DNA from: JBBIVP01 sp037439705 [NCBI: bacterium]
Lineage (GTDB): Bacteria; JBBIVP01
Assembly: GCA_037439705.1 (NCBI GenBank)
Contig: JBBIVP010000035.1
Location: 1-6,821, forward strand
DNA: 6,821 nucleotides
Direction of reading: 5' to 3'
The notes below the pieces were generated by a model. The model ran no database searches and was not told the DNA's origin. It saw nothing but the letters and a program-made list of their open reading frames with translations. Positions 1 to 6,587 of the stretch are shown here, in pieces (position 1 is the first letter of the stretch; each line of letters begins with the position of its first letter). The position numbers and the translations under genes were made by a program.

Positions 1-204
1 GATTCTGTTTCTTCCATTGCCATTCAATCTGATGGAAAAATCATAATTGGGGGAAGTTTTACAAATGTTAATGGAGAAGAGAGGAATTATATAGCGAGGT
101 TGAACCCAGATGGAAGCCTTGATTCATTCAACCCTGATGCAGATGATTCTGTTTCTTCCATTGCCATTCAATCTGATGGAAAAATCATAATTGGGGGAAA
201 TTTT
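1..204 (+). repeat. Tandem 144-nt coding repeat (delta-60 repeat units)
   Basis: Bases 1-60 and 145-204 are identical at 59 of 60 positions; the one difference is AGT versus AAT at the codon beginning at 55 or 199. The period is 144 nt, i.e. 48 codons, within the beta-propeller part of the protein. Beyond base 60 of each copy the similarity falls to the protein-pattern level (..R..IARL). More copies probably lie to the left of the window, because the first base already falls inside a unit. Confidence 0.9.
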
Positions 205-1767
205 GGAACTGTTGGTGGATCCACAAGAAATAGAATAGCAAGGCTAAAGAAGATATGCTTTCCTGATGAAGGAAGGGAATGCGACAATTACCTTTTGACC
301 ATTGGCTCAGAGAATACAAAAAGCATTCTCGGAATTGAGATGGATGGAAATGCTGGAGCTATCAATGACGATTACAATGATTCACCATCAGATTTTATAA
401 CACTTTTAAGCGAGTTAATCACTCCTTCTCCATTTCCAGGAGCATATAATTACGACTTAAAATTTGCGAAGGTTTATTCAAGGGATGGTGGGGATTTTCT
501 CACACCCGAACTCAGTGATGCATATTTTCCTGAAAGGATTAACATCTGGTTTGATTCTTACATAAGAAAATCGGATATAAATAGTTCAAATGTTGAAATC
601 AGGGGACCTGACGGAAATTTAATAACTGGAACATGGTGGGTTGAGGACCCGAACAATATAGGGAATTTGATATCCATTGATTCTGCTCGCGAAACAACCA
701 CTGGCTATGTAAATACCTATTATCAGGACTTTTACTTCAGACCAAATACATCCCCTCTAAGCCTCGGAAGGTATGTTATAATTGTCCACTGCAATTCCAT
801 CCACAAGTTTCCAATAACAGACCCTGTTAATGGGGTATTTCAGAGGGAATTAATATGCAATGACTCTGAACCAGACGGAATTGACAACGATAAAATCTTT
901 GAATTCTATGTAACACAGGATGGTGAACCACCTCCTACAACAAACAGTGTATGGGCTGTATATACTTCATCAAATCCAGGACCATTCGGCACAGAAATAA
1001 AAGACAATCAGGCATTTGTTCTCTTCCAGACACCAGATCCTCTGGACAACATAATGGATGCATCAACGCTTATACCCAGGAATATAAGCCTCATTGACGG
1101 AAGCCCATTGTCTGTAACAACATCTGTTCAAACCCGAATATCCAATTGTGCTCCATACACCCTTCTTATAATAGAATCAGGAAAGGATAAGGACATAAAT
1201 GGTTTAAGGCTAATCATAAGTTATTCAGTAAAGGATGAAGAGGGAAATACCCTTGATGGAAACGAGGATGGAATATATGAGATGAGCATACTTGACAACT
1301 TTAATGACACCATTCCATGGCTGAATGGGCCATTCATACCTCCCATACCGCCCAATTACCTTGAGGTTCAAGGGGTATGGACTCAAAATTCACCCTTACA
1401 GGGGTATTCACTTAACCAGGATGAACTATTGATTGCCTTTAAAACACCTGCTCTTAACGATGATAGGCTTGAGTTATCAACCCTTTCTGCAGATGATATA
1501 ATCCTTGAAGGAAGTGGGGATCCGGATCGCCCTAATTGCACCTGTCAATGTGCAGGAGGAGATTGTGATGGAGAGGCAATATCAACAACCATTGAAGAGG
1601 AGACAAGGACACTCTGGAAACTCAAGTTCACCAATTCTTCTAACTGCAACCTGAAGGACTGCAAACTTACCATTCAGGGAGGTTCACTTTTCTATGCTCA
1701 AAATAGACCGAGCGATATTTGTGGAAACTGGTTATATCCGGATTATACGGTTGAGAGGCTTCCGTAA
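1..1767 (+). CDS. Extracytoplasmic beta-propeller (delta-60 repeat) and Ig-like domain protein, 5' end missing
   Basis: The frame is open from the first base, so the gene starts outside the window; the TTG at 100 lies inside a repeat and is not the start. The visible 588 residues end at TAA. Codons 1-48 and 49 to about 85 match the delta-60/beta-propeller repeat pattern ([13 protein letters not shown], then [11 protein letters not shown]). The rest reads as beta-rich modules of Big_5/SbsA Ig-like type, roughly at nt 466-915, 940-1305 and 1363-1764. The last two share a pattern of a W near the start, then L.AF or FVLFQTP and a 'D...L...I.L..G' core. Proline-rich linkers (about nt 925-935 and 1333-1359) separate modules. 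Residues 513-522 carry four cysteines. The C-terminus shows no LPXTG, PEP-CTERM or membrane anchor. A surface or secreted structural or adhesive role is inferred; the Ig assignment is by pattern only. Confidence 0.8.
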   Translation, partial: DSVSSIAIQSDGKIIIGGSFTNVNGEERNYIARLNPDGSLDSFNPDADDSVSSIAIQSDGKIIIGGNFGTVGGSTRNRIARLKKICFPDEGRECDNYLLTIGSENTKSILGIEMDGNAGAINDDYNDSPSDFITLLSELITPSPFPGAYNYDLKFAKVYSRDGGDFLTPELSDAYFPERINIWFDSYIRKSDINSSNVEIRGPDGNLITGTWWVEDPNNIGNLISIDSARETTTGYVNTYYQDFYFRPNTSPLSLGRYVIIVHCNSIHKFPITDPVNGVFQRELICNDSEPDGIDNDKIFEFYVTQDGEPPPTTNSVWAVYTSSNPGPFGTEIKDNQAFVLFQTPDPLDNIMDASTLIPRNISLIDGSPLSVTTSVQTRISNCAPYTLLIIESGKDKDINGLRLIISYSVKDEEGNTLDGNEDGIYEMSILDNFNDTIPWLNGPFIPPIPPNYLEVQGVWTQNSPLQGYSLNQDELLIAFKTPALNDDRLELSTLSADDIILEGSGDPDRPNCTCQCAGGDCDGEAISTTIEEETRTLWKLKFTNSSNCNLKDCKLTIQGGSLFYAQNRPSDICGNWLYPDYTVERLP

Positions 1768-1771
1768 TTGT

Positions 1772-3325
1772 TTAATTGCTGATTGCTGAGTTTAATTGAT
1801 GTAAGAATTCAAAAAAACGGGGTAAGAGGTAATTTAGCGCCTTGTTGAGTGAATAATTGTGGCCGAGGATTTCCTTTCCAGAATAATTCTCATCCGGAGG
1901 ACAGTTGTTTATTGAAGAAAGGTCAACATATATTGAATTGTTGAATGTAGGGTCATGCCAGTAGATGTAAATTAAGGGGATCCTCATTTTATTAATTTCA
2001 AAATAAGGTGGCTTTATTGAGAGGCAATCGTCATCAATCTCTTCAAGACCATATAATTCTTTAGGAAAGTGTTTTCCAGGAAGGCATGTCCAGCAAAAAA
2101 TGCCATCTCCAATCTCCATTGATTTATAAGCAGTTTTTCCGAGTTCACCCTCTACAAGGAAAATTGTCTTTCGGTTTATCGTCTTCCAGAGGGGAAGCAT
2201 TCTTCTCAATGGAACCGCATTTTTGTAATTATCTGGAATGAGTTTTTTGAGGTTTATTGAAATGGTATCCGGAAAGATCGGGATTCTGTATGGAACTATT
2301 TCGTTGAATTCAGAAAGGTTTAAAATCCTCCCATTGGATATACTTTTTGATAAATTCCTTAAAAATAGAACAAGATTTTTTATATAATCCTCTCCGAGGG
2401 AAAAGAAAAAAAGTCCAAAAAGGTCATCTGAAATTCTTATAGGGAGTTCAAAAGGAAAAGGCTCTCCATCCTCAGAATAGAACTTCAATATGCCTATTCT
2501 TATTTCATCGCCAATGTTTACCCTTCCGTCTTTGTTTTTATCAATATAGGAGAAGAAGGCATCCTCTTTTCCAGTTTCGGTTAAAAAAGTTTCCTCTATT
2601 CCTGAAGCAATGTCCTCAAGTGCTCCAATCAGAGAAGGAGATGTGTAATTGAACATCTCTTTCCTTTCTTCACTCCATTCAAGAAATTCAGGAGAAGAAT
2701 CCATTATAATTCCAAGTTCCCTTATTAGCCCGATTATGTCATAGGAGAACTTATCCCTTATGTAATCAGAATTGAGGGTTTCAAGTAAAATCCCATAATT
2801 CATGCTGAGGTCATGACTTGATATAAAGGATATAAAGGCATTTATGAATCCCATAACCCCTCTTACAAAATATGCCTCCTTTCTCAAAAATTCCTTTCCT
2901 ATCCATATTTTTCTTTCAGGAATAACACTTATTGTAAACTCAATTCCGTTTTCTGTCCTGAAACTGCAATTTCTTTCAATCACGCTCTGTGCAGACGAGA
3001 TTATGGGGATTATCATATGTTCCCTCATTGGTATGAGGTTGGTTTCGACAATTGTATCCAGGTCTCCGTATTCCTGTGGAAGAAACTCTGAAATCCACTT
3101 ACCGGAGACGCTTGAAGATGTTATGATGTAATTCAGGAAAAAAAGAAACCTTGAAAGGAGAAGCCCATAATGGGCAGAGCAATTGTTTTCATTTTTCTTG
3201 ACCTCTTCTTCGTAAAGGGCAGATGAGATTCTGTAAAATCCATTTTCAAGATACCATTTAGCATCCCTTTCGTTTTCGTTCATACAGGTCATGATGAAGA
3301 AAAAAAGAATAAATGCCCTCTTCAT
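1772..3325 (-). CDS. Predicted lipoprotein with one EF-hand-like calcium loop, unknown family
   Basis: I do not recognise the family of this 517-residue protein. The N-terminus is a short signal sequence (K2 R3, hydrophobic 4-13) ending I-M-T-C, an imperfect lipobox because Thr at -1 is uncommon, so Cys14 is probably lipidated. Residues 21-60 form an amphipathic helical stretch resembling a single TPR-like hairpin (ALYEEEVKKN...AHYGLLLSRFL). Residues 262-273 (DKNKDGRVNIGD) fit an EF-hand or dockerin calcium loop, with ligands at D262, N264, D266, N270 and D273. A C-W-T-C motif lies at 411-414, with further cysteines at 434 and 475. The ATG overlaps the esterase stop by 4 nt (ATGA), and GGAGG sits 10 nt upstream. 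It is last in the leftward operon and ends 4 nt from the convergent neighbour. A periplasmic-face or outer-membrane location is inferred. Confidence 0.75.
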   Translation of the reverse strand: MKRAFILFFFIMTCMNENERDAKWYLENGFYRISSALYEEEVKKNENNCSAHYGLLLSRFLFFLNYIITSSSVSGKWISEFLPQEYGDLDTIVETNLIPMREHMIIPIISSAQSVIERNCSFRTENGIEFTISVIPERKIWIGKEFLRKEAYFVRGVMGFINAFISFISSHDLSMNYGILLETLNSDYIRDKFSYDIIGLIRELGIIMDSSPEFLEWSEERKEMFNYTSPSLIGALEDIASGIEETFLTETGKEDAFFSYIDKNKDGRVNIGDEIRIGILKFYSEDGEPFPFELPIRISDDLFGLFFFSLGEDYIKNLVLFLRNLSKSISNGRILNLSEFNEIVPYRIPIFPDTISINLKKLIPDNYKNAVPLRRMLPLWKTINRKTIFLVEGELGKTAYKSMEIGDGIFCWTCLPGKHFPKELYGLEEIDDDCLSIKPPYFEINKMRIPLIYIYWHDPTFNNSIYVDLSSINNCPPDENYSGKEILGHNYSLNKALNYLLPRFFEFLHQLNSAISN

Positions 3326-4236
3326 CTTCCAAAAACCTCCATCAGAAATTCATCAATTTTTTTCTCCGCCTCTTCGGTAAATTTTGAGTTTATCATGTCA
3401 TCGAAGGCATGATTCGCACCCTCAATGAGCAAAAGCTCGCTTTTCTTTCCGTGCTCCAGAAGGGCATTGTGAAAATCAAGAGCCTGCTCAACTGGAATCG
3501 GGTCTCCTGTTCCATGAATTATGAGGAAGTGAGCATTTGTCTTTTCAACATAAAAAATTGGTGAAGCCTTTTTAAGAATCTCATCTGAAGGAGGGTCTTC
3601 TCCGAGATATACCTCTCCGAGATCAAGAAATTTTCCGAACTGATAATACCATTTCGTCCAGTCATAAACTCCATAAAATGGAATTGCGGCATCCACCTCA
3701 ACGCTTTCCTCAGGGAATACCTTACAGGTTGGTTTGAAAAACTCATCATCAGGAGTTACTGCTATCATTGCAGTTATGTGCCCTCCTGCAGAACCACCCA
3801 TAGAGATGAATTTTTCTTTATCAATCCCATAAAGTTCTGAATTTCCCTTAAGCCATCTTATAGCGCACTTAACATCCCTTATGTCCTGAGGAAATTTTAT
3901 AGATGGAGCAAGTCTGTAGTCCACATCAAAAAATGCATATCCCCTGCATGCAAAGTGCTCTCCCCAGTATTTAGAATTTACCATACTTCTTGTTCCTGCA
4001 GTCCATCCACCTCCATGATTGAAGGCAATTGCTGGATATGGTTTTTCAAATCCCTTTGCAGGAAGGTAAAGGTCTCCTTTTAATTCATTTTCTACATCAT
4101 AAACGAGTGATGGAATAAACCTCCATTCTTTTCCTTCCATTGTAACCCCATTTCTATCAATGCATAGGAGGTCCTGGGCAGTCTCTCCACAGGAAGAGAT
4201 AAAAACAAAAAGCATTGAGAGAAATAATTTTCTCAT
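3322..4236 (-). CDS. Predicted lipoprotein esterase, alpha/beta hydrolase (HGGGW type)
   Basis: A 304-residue serine hydrolase, likely a carboxylesterase on small ester substrates. Residues 1-15 are a signal sequence and I13-S14-S15-C16 is a good lipobox, so the mature protein should be membrane-anchored outside the cytoplasm. The oxyanion-hole motif HGGGW is at 74-78, DYRLAP at 106-111, and the nucleophile elbow GGSAGG at 147-152 (Ser149). The likely acid is Asp245 in HGTGDPIPVEQ and the likely base is His276 in GANHAF, which completes a triad in the order normal for the fold. These motifs fit the hormone-sensitive-lipase/BD-FAE-like group; a peptidase activity is less likely. The ATG overlaps the aroK stop by 4 nt, and the nearest purine-rich tract (GAGGAA) is about 20 nt away, so translation is probably coupled. 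The native substrate cannot be told from sequence. Confidence 0.88.
   Translation of the reverse strand: MRKLFLSMLFVFISSCGETAQDLLCIDRNGVTMEGKEWRFIPSLVYDVENELKGDLYLPAKGFEKPYPAIAFNHGGGWTAGTRSMVNSKYWGEHFACRGYAFFDVDYRLAPSIKFPQDIRDVKCAIRWLKGNSELYGIDKEKFISMGGSAGGHITAMIAVTPDDEFFKPTCKVFPEESVEVDAAIPFYGVYDWTKWYYQFGKFLDLGEVYLGEDPPSDEILKKASPIFYVEKTNAHFLIIHGTGDPIPVEQALDFHNALLEHGKKSELLLIEGANHAFDDMINSKFTEEAEKKIDEFLMEVFGR
3336..3340 (-). promoter_or_regulatory. Ribosome binding site of the 517-residue lipoprotein gene
   Basis: On the minus strand GGAGG lies 10 nt before the ATG at 3325, inside the last codons of the esterase gene. It is the only one of the three ATGA junctions in this operon with a plausible Shine-Dalgarno sequence, so this cistron may recruit ribosomes independently as well as by coupling. 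Confidence 0.5.
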
Positions 4237-4739
4237 TTTTTCAAAATTTTTATTATTTCCTCACAAACCTCTTCAGGATTTTTTCCATCCGTTGAGATTT
4301 CCACATCCATTGCTTTTCTGTAAAACGGAAGCCTTTCTTCAAGGACTTCCTTTACCTCCTCCCAGTGGGTCTTTCCTTCTTTTAATGGCGGTCTCATGGT
4401 ATCATCTTTTATTCTCTCTGCGAGGACAGATGGAGGAGCGGAAAGAAAAATAACAAATCCGTTCTTTTTTAAGGCTTTCACATTTTCTTCCCTCAAAACG
4501 ATGCCTCCTCCAGTATCTATAATAATATTATCCTCATCGGATAGTGCTTTTGCAACCTGTGTTTCTACATCCCTGAACCTCTTCCAGCCATGCTCTTTGA
4601 CAAATTCGGGAATGGATTTACCGGTTCTTCTCACTATCTCTTCATCTGTGGAGATGTATTTTAGCCCAAGTTTATTTGACAGGATTTTACCAATTGTTGT
4701 TTTTCCGCTTCCCCTGTAACCTATTAGGACAATTTTCAT
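4233..4739 (-). CDS. aroK: Shikimate kinase
   Basis: This 168-residue P-loop kinase phosphorylates shikimate to shikimate 3-phosphate with ATP, in the cytoplasm, on the route to chorismate and the aromatic amino acids. The Walker A loop is GYRGSGKTT (7-15). Shikimate-site residues are D32, R56 (FRDVE, 55-59) and G77-G79 (DTGGG). The LID holds R116 (DDTMRPPL), and R136 with Y140 (ERLPFYR) follow. The length is normal for the family. One oddity is that the usual D-x-D after strand 2 reads S30-T31-D32: the shikimate-binding Asp is kept, but the first Asp, generally tied to Mg2+ in characterised enzymes, is Ser. The ATG overlaps the aroE stop (ATGA) with no recognisable Shine-Dalgarno, so it is probably translationally coupled to aroE, which makes its substrate. 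Confidence 0.93.
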   Translation of the reverse strand: MKIVLIGYRGSGKTTIGKILSNKLGLKYISTDEEIVRRTGKSIPEFVKEHGWKRFRDVETQVAKALSDEDNIIIDTGGGIVLREENVKALKKNGFVIFLSAPPSVLAERIKDDTMRPPLKEGKTHWEEVKEVLEERLPFYRKAMDVEISTDGKNPEEVCEEIIKILKK

Positions 4740-5593
4740 ATGTATTTTTTCAGTATTTCCCTTATTCTTCTTTCAGATGTTTTTATGCCCGTAAAAAGTT
4801 TGTATTGCGCCATTGCCTGGTATACAAACATGTCAACTCCGGAAATGCATTTCAATCCCCTTTTCTTTCCCTCTCTAAGAAATTTCGTTATTGGTGGCGT
4901 ATATACAACATCAAATAGAACCTGTCCCTTTTTGAAAACTTCCTGAGAAATTGGCGTCTTTTCAGTATCCGGTTCCATCCCAATTGGAGAGGAATTTACA
5001 ATGATTTCACAATCCCTTCCAATCTCAATTTCCTTTTTTTCATCCCTCATAAACCACTCCACTGAAACGGATGGATAGTGTTTCTCTATATCCTCTTTGA
5101 GCTTCTTCATTTCATTTTTTATAATACCTGCTATAAAAATTGTTCCTATACCCATTTCACACAGAGCAAAGGTAACAGCCCTTCCTGCGCCCCCGGAGCC
5201 AATCATAAGCGCTTTCTTTCCCTCTGGATTTACACCGTTTTTTTCAAAAGCCTCCTTAACTCCGATATAATCAGTATTATATCCGTAAAGCTTTCCATCC
5301 CTGTTGATTATTGTATTCACCGCTCCTATTTTTTTTGCCATTTCATCTATTTCGTGAAGGTATTTCATACATGTGCTTTTATGAGGAACGGTCACACTCA
5401 CCCCCTTTATCCTGAGGGCTTTTATCCCTTTTATTGCATCTTTCAGGTCTTTATTTTTGACCTCAAAGGCTAAATAAACTGCATCCACTTTATCCCTGTA
5501 AAAACAGTTTGTATGAATTACGGGAGAAAGGGAGTGTTTCACCGGACACCCTATAATCCCAAAAAGTGAGGTTTTTGAAGATATAGAGAGCAT
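4736..5593 (-). CDS. aroE: Shikimate dehydrogenase
   Basis: A 285-residue cytosolic enzyme that reduces 3-dehydroshikimate to shikimate. The N-terminal substrate domain shows S21-L-S-P24, VTVPHK with catalytic Lys72, GAVNT (90-94), and YNTD with catalytic Asp108. The nucleotide domain has the glycine loop GSGGAGRA (132-139), NSSPIGM (200-206; usually N-A/S-T/S-P-x-G-M) and D-V-V-Y-x-P (228-233). GVDMFVYQA (252-260) closes the active site. The NRT motif that normally follows strand 2 of the Rossmann fold and binds the NADP 2'-phosphate is replaced by G-I-I-K (156-159). The start lies 6 nt after the stop of the broken reductase; an in-frame stop just upstream fixes the ATG. GGAGGA is 18 nt away, too far for a normal ribosome site, so reinitiation is likely. 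It is followed by aroK with an ATGA overlap. Confidence 0.95.
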   Translation of the reverse strand: MLSISSKTSLFGIIGCPVKHSLSPVIHTNCFYRDKVDAVYLAFEVKNKDLKDAIKGIKALRIKGVSVTVPHKSTCMKYLHEIDEMAKKIGAVNTIINRDGKLYGYNTDYIGVKEAFEKNGVNPEGKKALMIGSGGAGRAVTFALCEMGIGTIFIAGIIKNEMKKLKEDIEKHYPSVSVEWFMRDEKKEIEIGRDCEIIVNSSPIGMEPDTEKTPISQEVFKKGQVLFDVVYTPPITKFLREGKKRGLKCISGVDMFVYQAMAQYKLFTGIKTSERRIREILKKYI

Positions 5594-5599
5594 GTTTAT

Positions 5600-6400
5600 T
5601 TATACAACAAGTCCTCCGCTTACATTTATCACCTGACCTGTTACATAATCAGATAGAGGGGATGCAAAGAACAAAAATACCTTGGCTATGTCAAGCGGGG
5701 TTGCGGGTCTTCCGAATGGTATCATCTTTATGGTGGCTTCCCTCTGTTCGGGAGGAACTCCAAGAATATCTCCTTCTTTTTTCGGAGCGGTGAGTCTTGT
5801 TTCTGTAAATCCGGGAGCAACGCAATTGCAGTTTATGTAGAAACTTCCCCATTCCCTTGCCACAACCTTCGTTATTCCTATAATTCCTTCCTTTGCAGCC
5901 ACATAGTTTATCTGACCCGGATTTCCTCTCAGTGCAGCGGTGGAAGAGGTATTTATTATCTTTCTGTGCTTTATAATTCCCTTCTCCTTTTCCCTTTTTG
6001 CTACATCCCTCATATATGGAGCGGCTGCCTGAATGCAATTAAAGGTGCCCTTCAGGTTCACATTTATGACAAGGTCCCACCATTCCTCGGGCATCTTATG
6101 GATCACTGCGTCTCTTGTTATTCCCGCAATGTTTGCGAGAATATCTATTGAGAAGTTTCAGAGCACACCTCCGCACTTCATAAGATTTTCACAGAAAAAT
6201 ATTTTTCAAACATCGCAAATGAAGATCACAGCCTATCCGCCGATTTTTTCTATTTCCTTAAGCGTTTCCTTCAGGGGTTCCTCATCTATGTCGTTTATGA
6301 CCACTTTCGCTCCTTCCGTTGCAAAAAGGATTGCTGTCTCCCTTCCAATTCCTCTACCTGCACCTGTTACGACTGCGATTTTTCCATCAAGCATTCCCAT
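5600..6400 (-). pseudogene. Broken short-chain dehydrogenase/reductase (FabG-like)
   Basis: One reading frame of 267 codons, ATG at 6400 to TAA at 5602, encodes a complete SDR apart from three internal stops: TAG at codon 56 (6233-6235), TGA at codon 65 (6206-6208) and TGA at codon 81 (6158-6160). Outside that segment the protein looks intact: cofactor loop TGAGRGIG (12-19), N-I-A-G-I-T-R-D (90-97, usually NNAG), N115, catalytic Ser153, Tyr166 and Lys170 (YVAAK), and a C-terminal G-Q-V-I-N-V-S-G-G. Such enzymes reduce 3-oxoacyl thioesters or related ketones with NAD(P)H. Between CDV and IDIL, only ENLMK looks like family sequence. Real decay, compensating indels, or sequence error could each explain this. 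The 168-codon remnant from GTG 6106 would lack the cofactor domain and has no ribosome site. The gene is first after the tRNA and 6 nt before aroE. Confidence 0.8.
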
Positions 6401-6404
6401 ATCT

Positions 6405-6411
6405 TCCCCCT
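6405..6411 (-). promoter_or_regulatory. Ribosome binding site of the SDR gene
   Basis: On the minus strand A-GGGGG-A lies 5 nt before the ATG at 6400 (AAGAT between), in the 17-nt gap after the tRNA. It supports the ATG at 6400 as the original start, rather than the second ATG two codons on at 6394. Confidence 0.5.
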
Positions 6412-6417
6412 TTTTAG

Positions 6418-6505
6418 TGCCTGGGGCCGGACTTGAACCGGCACTCCGGGTTTAACCGGAAGAGGATTTTAAGTCCTCTGCGTCTACCTTTTCCGCCACC
6501 CAGGC
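6418..6505 (-). tRNA. tRNA-Leu (anticodon UAA)
   Basis: The minus strand folds as a class II tRNA of 88 nt. The acceptor GCCTGGG pairs perfectly with CCCAGGC, followed by discriminator A. The anticodon stem GAGGA/TCCTC encloses the loop CTTAAAA, giving anticodon TAA, which reads UUA and UUG. A long variable arm (CCGG/CCGG around TTAAAC) is typical of leucine tRNAs. The T arm is GCCGG-TTCAAGT-CCGGC. The 3' CCA is not encoded (the sequence continues CTAAAAA), so CCA must be added by nucleotidyltransferase. The tRNA is 17 nt upstream of the SDR start on the same strand, with no terminator between them. Confidence 0.97.
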
Positions 6506-6514
6506 ACATTTATA

Positions 6515-6543
6515 TTTTTACATCCAATTTTTATGAAATTCAA
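6515..6543 (-). promoter_or_regulatory. Candidate promoter for the tRNA-Leu/aroEK operon
   Basis: On the minus strand TTGAAT (6538-6543) and TAAAAA (6515-6520) are separated by 17 nt. Each hexamer matches the sigma-70 consensus at four of six positions. Transcription would start a few bases before the tRNA 5' end at 6505, as is usual for tRNA genes. The match is weak, and other AT-rich hexamers nearby (TATAAA next to the tRNA) could serve instead. Confidence 0.35.
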
Positions 6544-6556
6544 ACTTAACTTTGAA
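6539..6556. promoter_or_regulatory. Imperfect 18-bp dyad between divergent promoters
   Basis: TTCAAA (6539-6544) and TTTGAA (6551-6556) are perfect inverted arms around CTTAAC, whose central TTAA is itself palindromic. Sixteen of 18 positions are symmetric. It spans most of both -35 elements, so it could be an operator. Two facing TTGAA-type -35 boxes would also produce much of this symmetry by themselves. Confidence 0.3.
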
Positions 6557-6580
6557 ATTTAAAGGATTATCATTTATAAT
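6552..6580 (+). promoter_or_regulatory. Near-consensus sigma-70-type promoter
   Basis: TTGAAA (6552-6557, five of six to consensus) and TATAAT (6575-6580, six of six) stand at the optimal 17-nt spacing. Only 7 nt (TTTATCA) separate the -10 box from the ATG at 6588, so the transcription start is expected at 6587 or 6588. Confidence 0.7.
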
Positions 6581-6587
6581 TTTATCA

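Noticed and set aside
100-102. TTG as the start of the first gene
   Set aside because: The frame is open to base 1, and the TTG codes for the Leu of the conserved IARLNPDG repeat pattern, so the start lies outside the window.
1-204. CRISPR-like repeat
   Set aside because: The two copies are in frame in a coding region with a 144-nt period and match a known protein repeat pattern.
1771-1797. Short repeats TTTAATTG and ATTGCTG as terminator or att core
   Set aside because: They are direct rather than inverted repeats, AT-rich, lie within the last codons of the lipoprotein gene and form no stable hairpin.
2844-3131. 95-codon rightward reading frame inside the 517-residue lipoprotein gene
   Set aside because: It lies antisense within a longer frame that has operon overlap, a signal sequence and an EF-hand loop supporting it.
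5078-5473. 131-codon rightward reading frame inside aroE
   Set aside because: It is antisense to a clearly conserved enzyme and its product has no recognisable composition or motif.
6158-6235. Stop codon recoding (selenocysteine, pyrrolysine or a TGA-reading code) in the SDR gene
   Set aside because: Three neighbouring genes end in TGA used as a true stop, both TAG and TGA would need recoding, no selenocysteine element is evident, and none of the three positions is a catalytic site in the family.
6033-6455. 140-codon rightward reading frame over the SDR start and tRNA
   Set aside because: It runs antisense through the SDR gene and into the tRNA, and has no ribosome site or domain-like sequence. 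It is a shadow.
6418-6505. tRNA as integration site of a mobile element
   Set aside because: No integrase and no repeated tRNA 3' end can be seen in the window, and both sides look like ordinary chromosomal genes.
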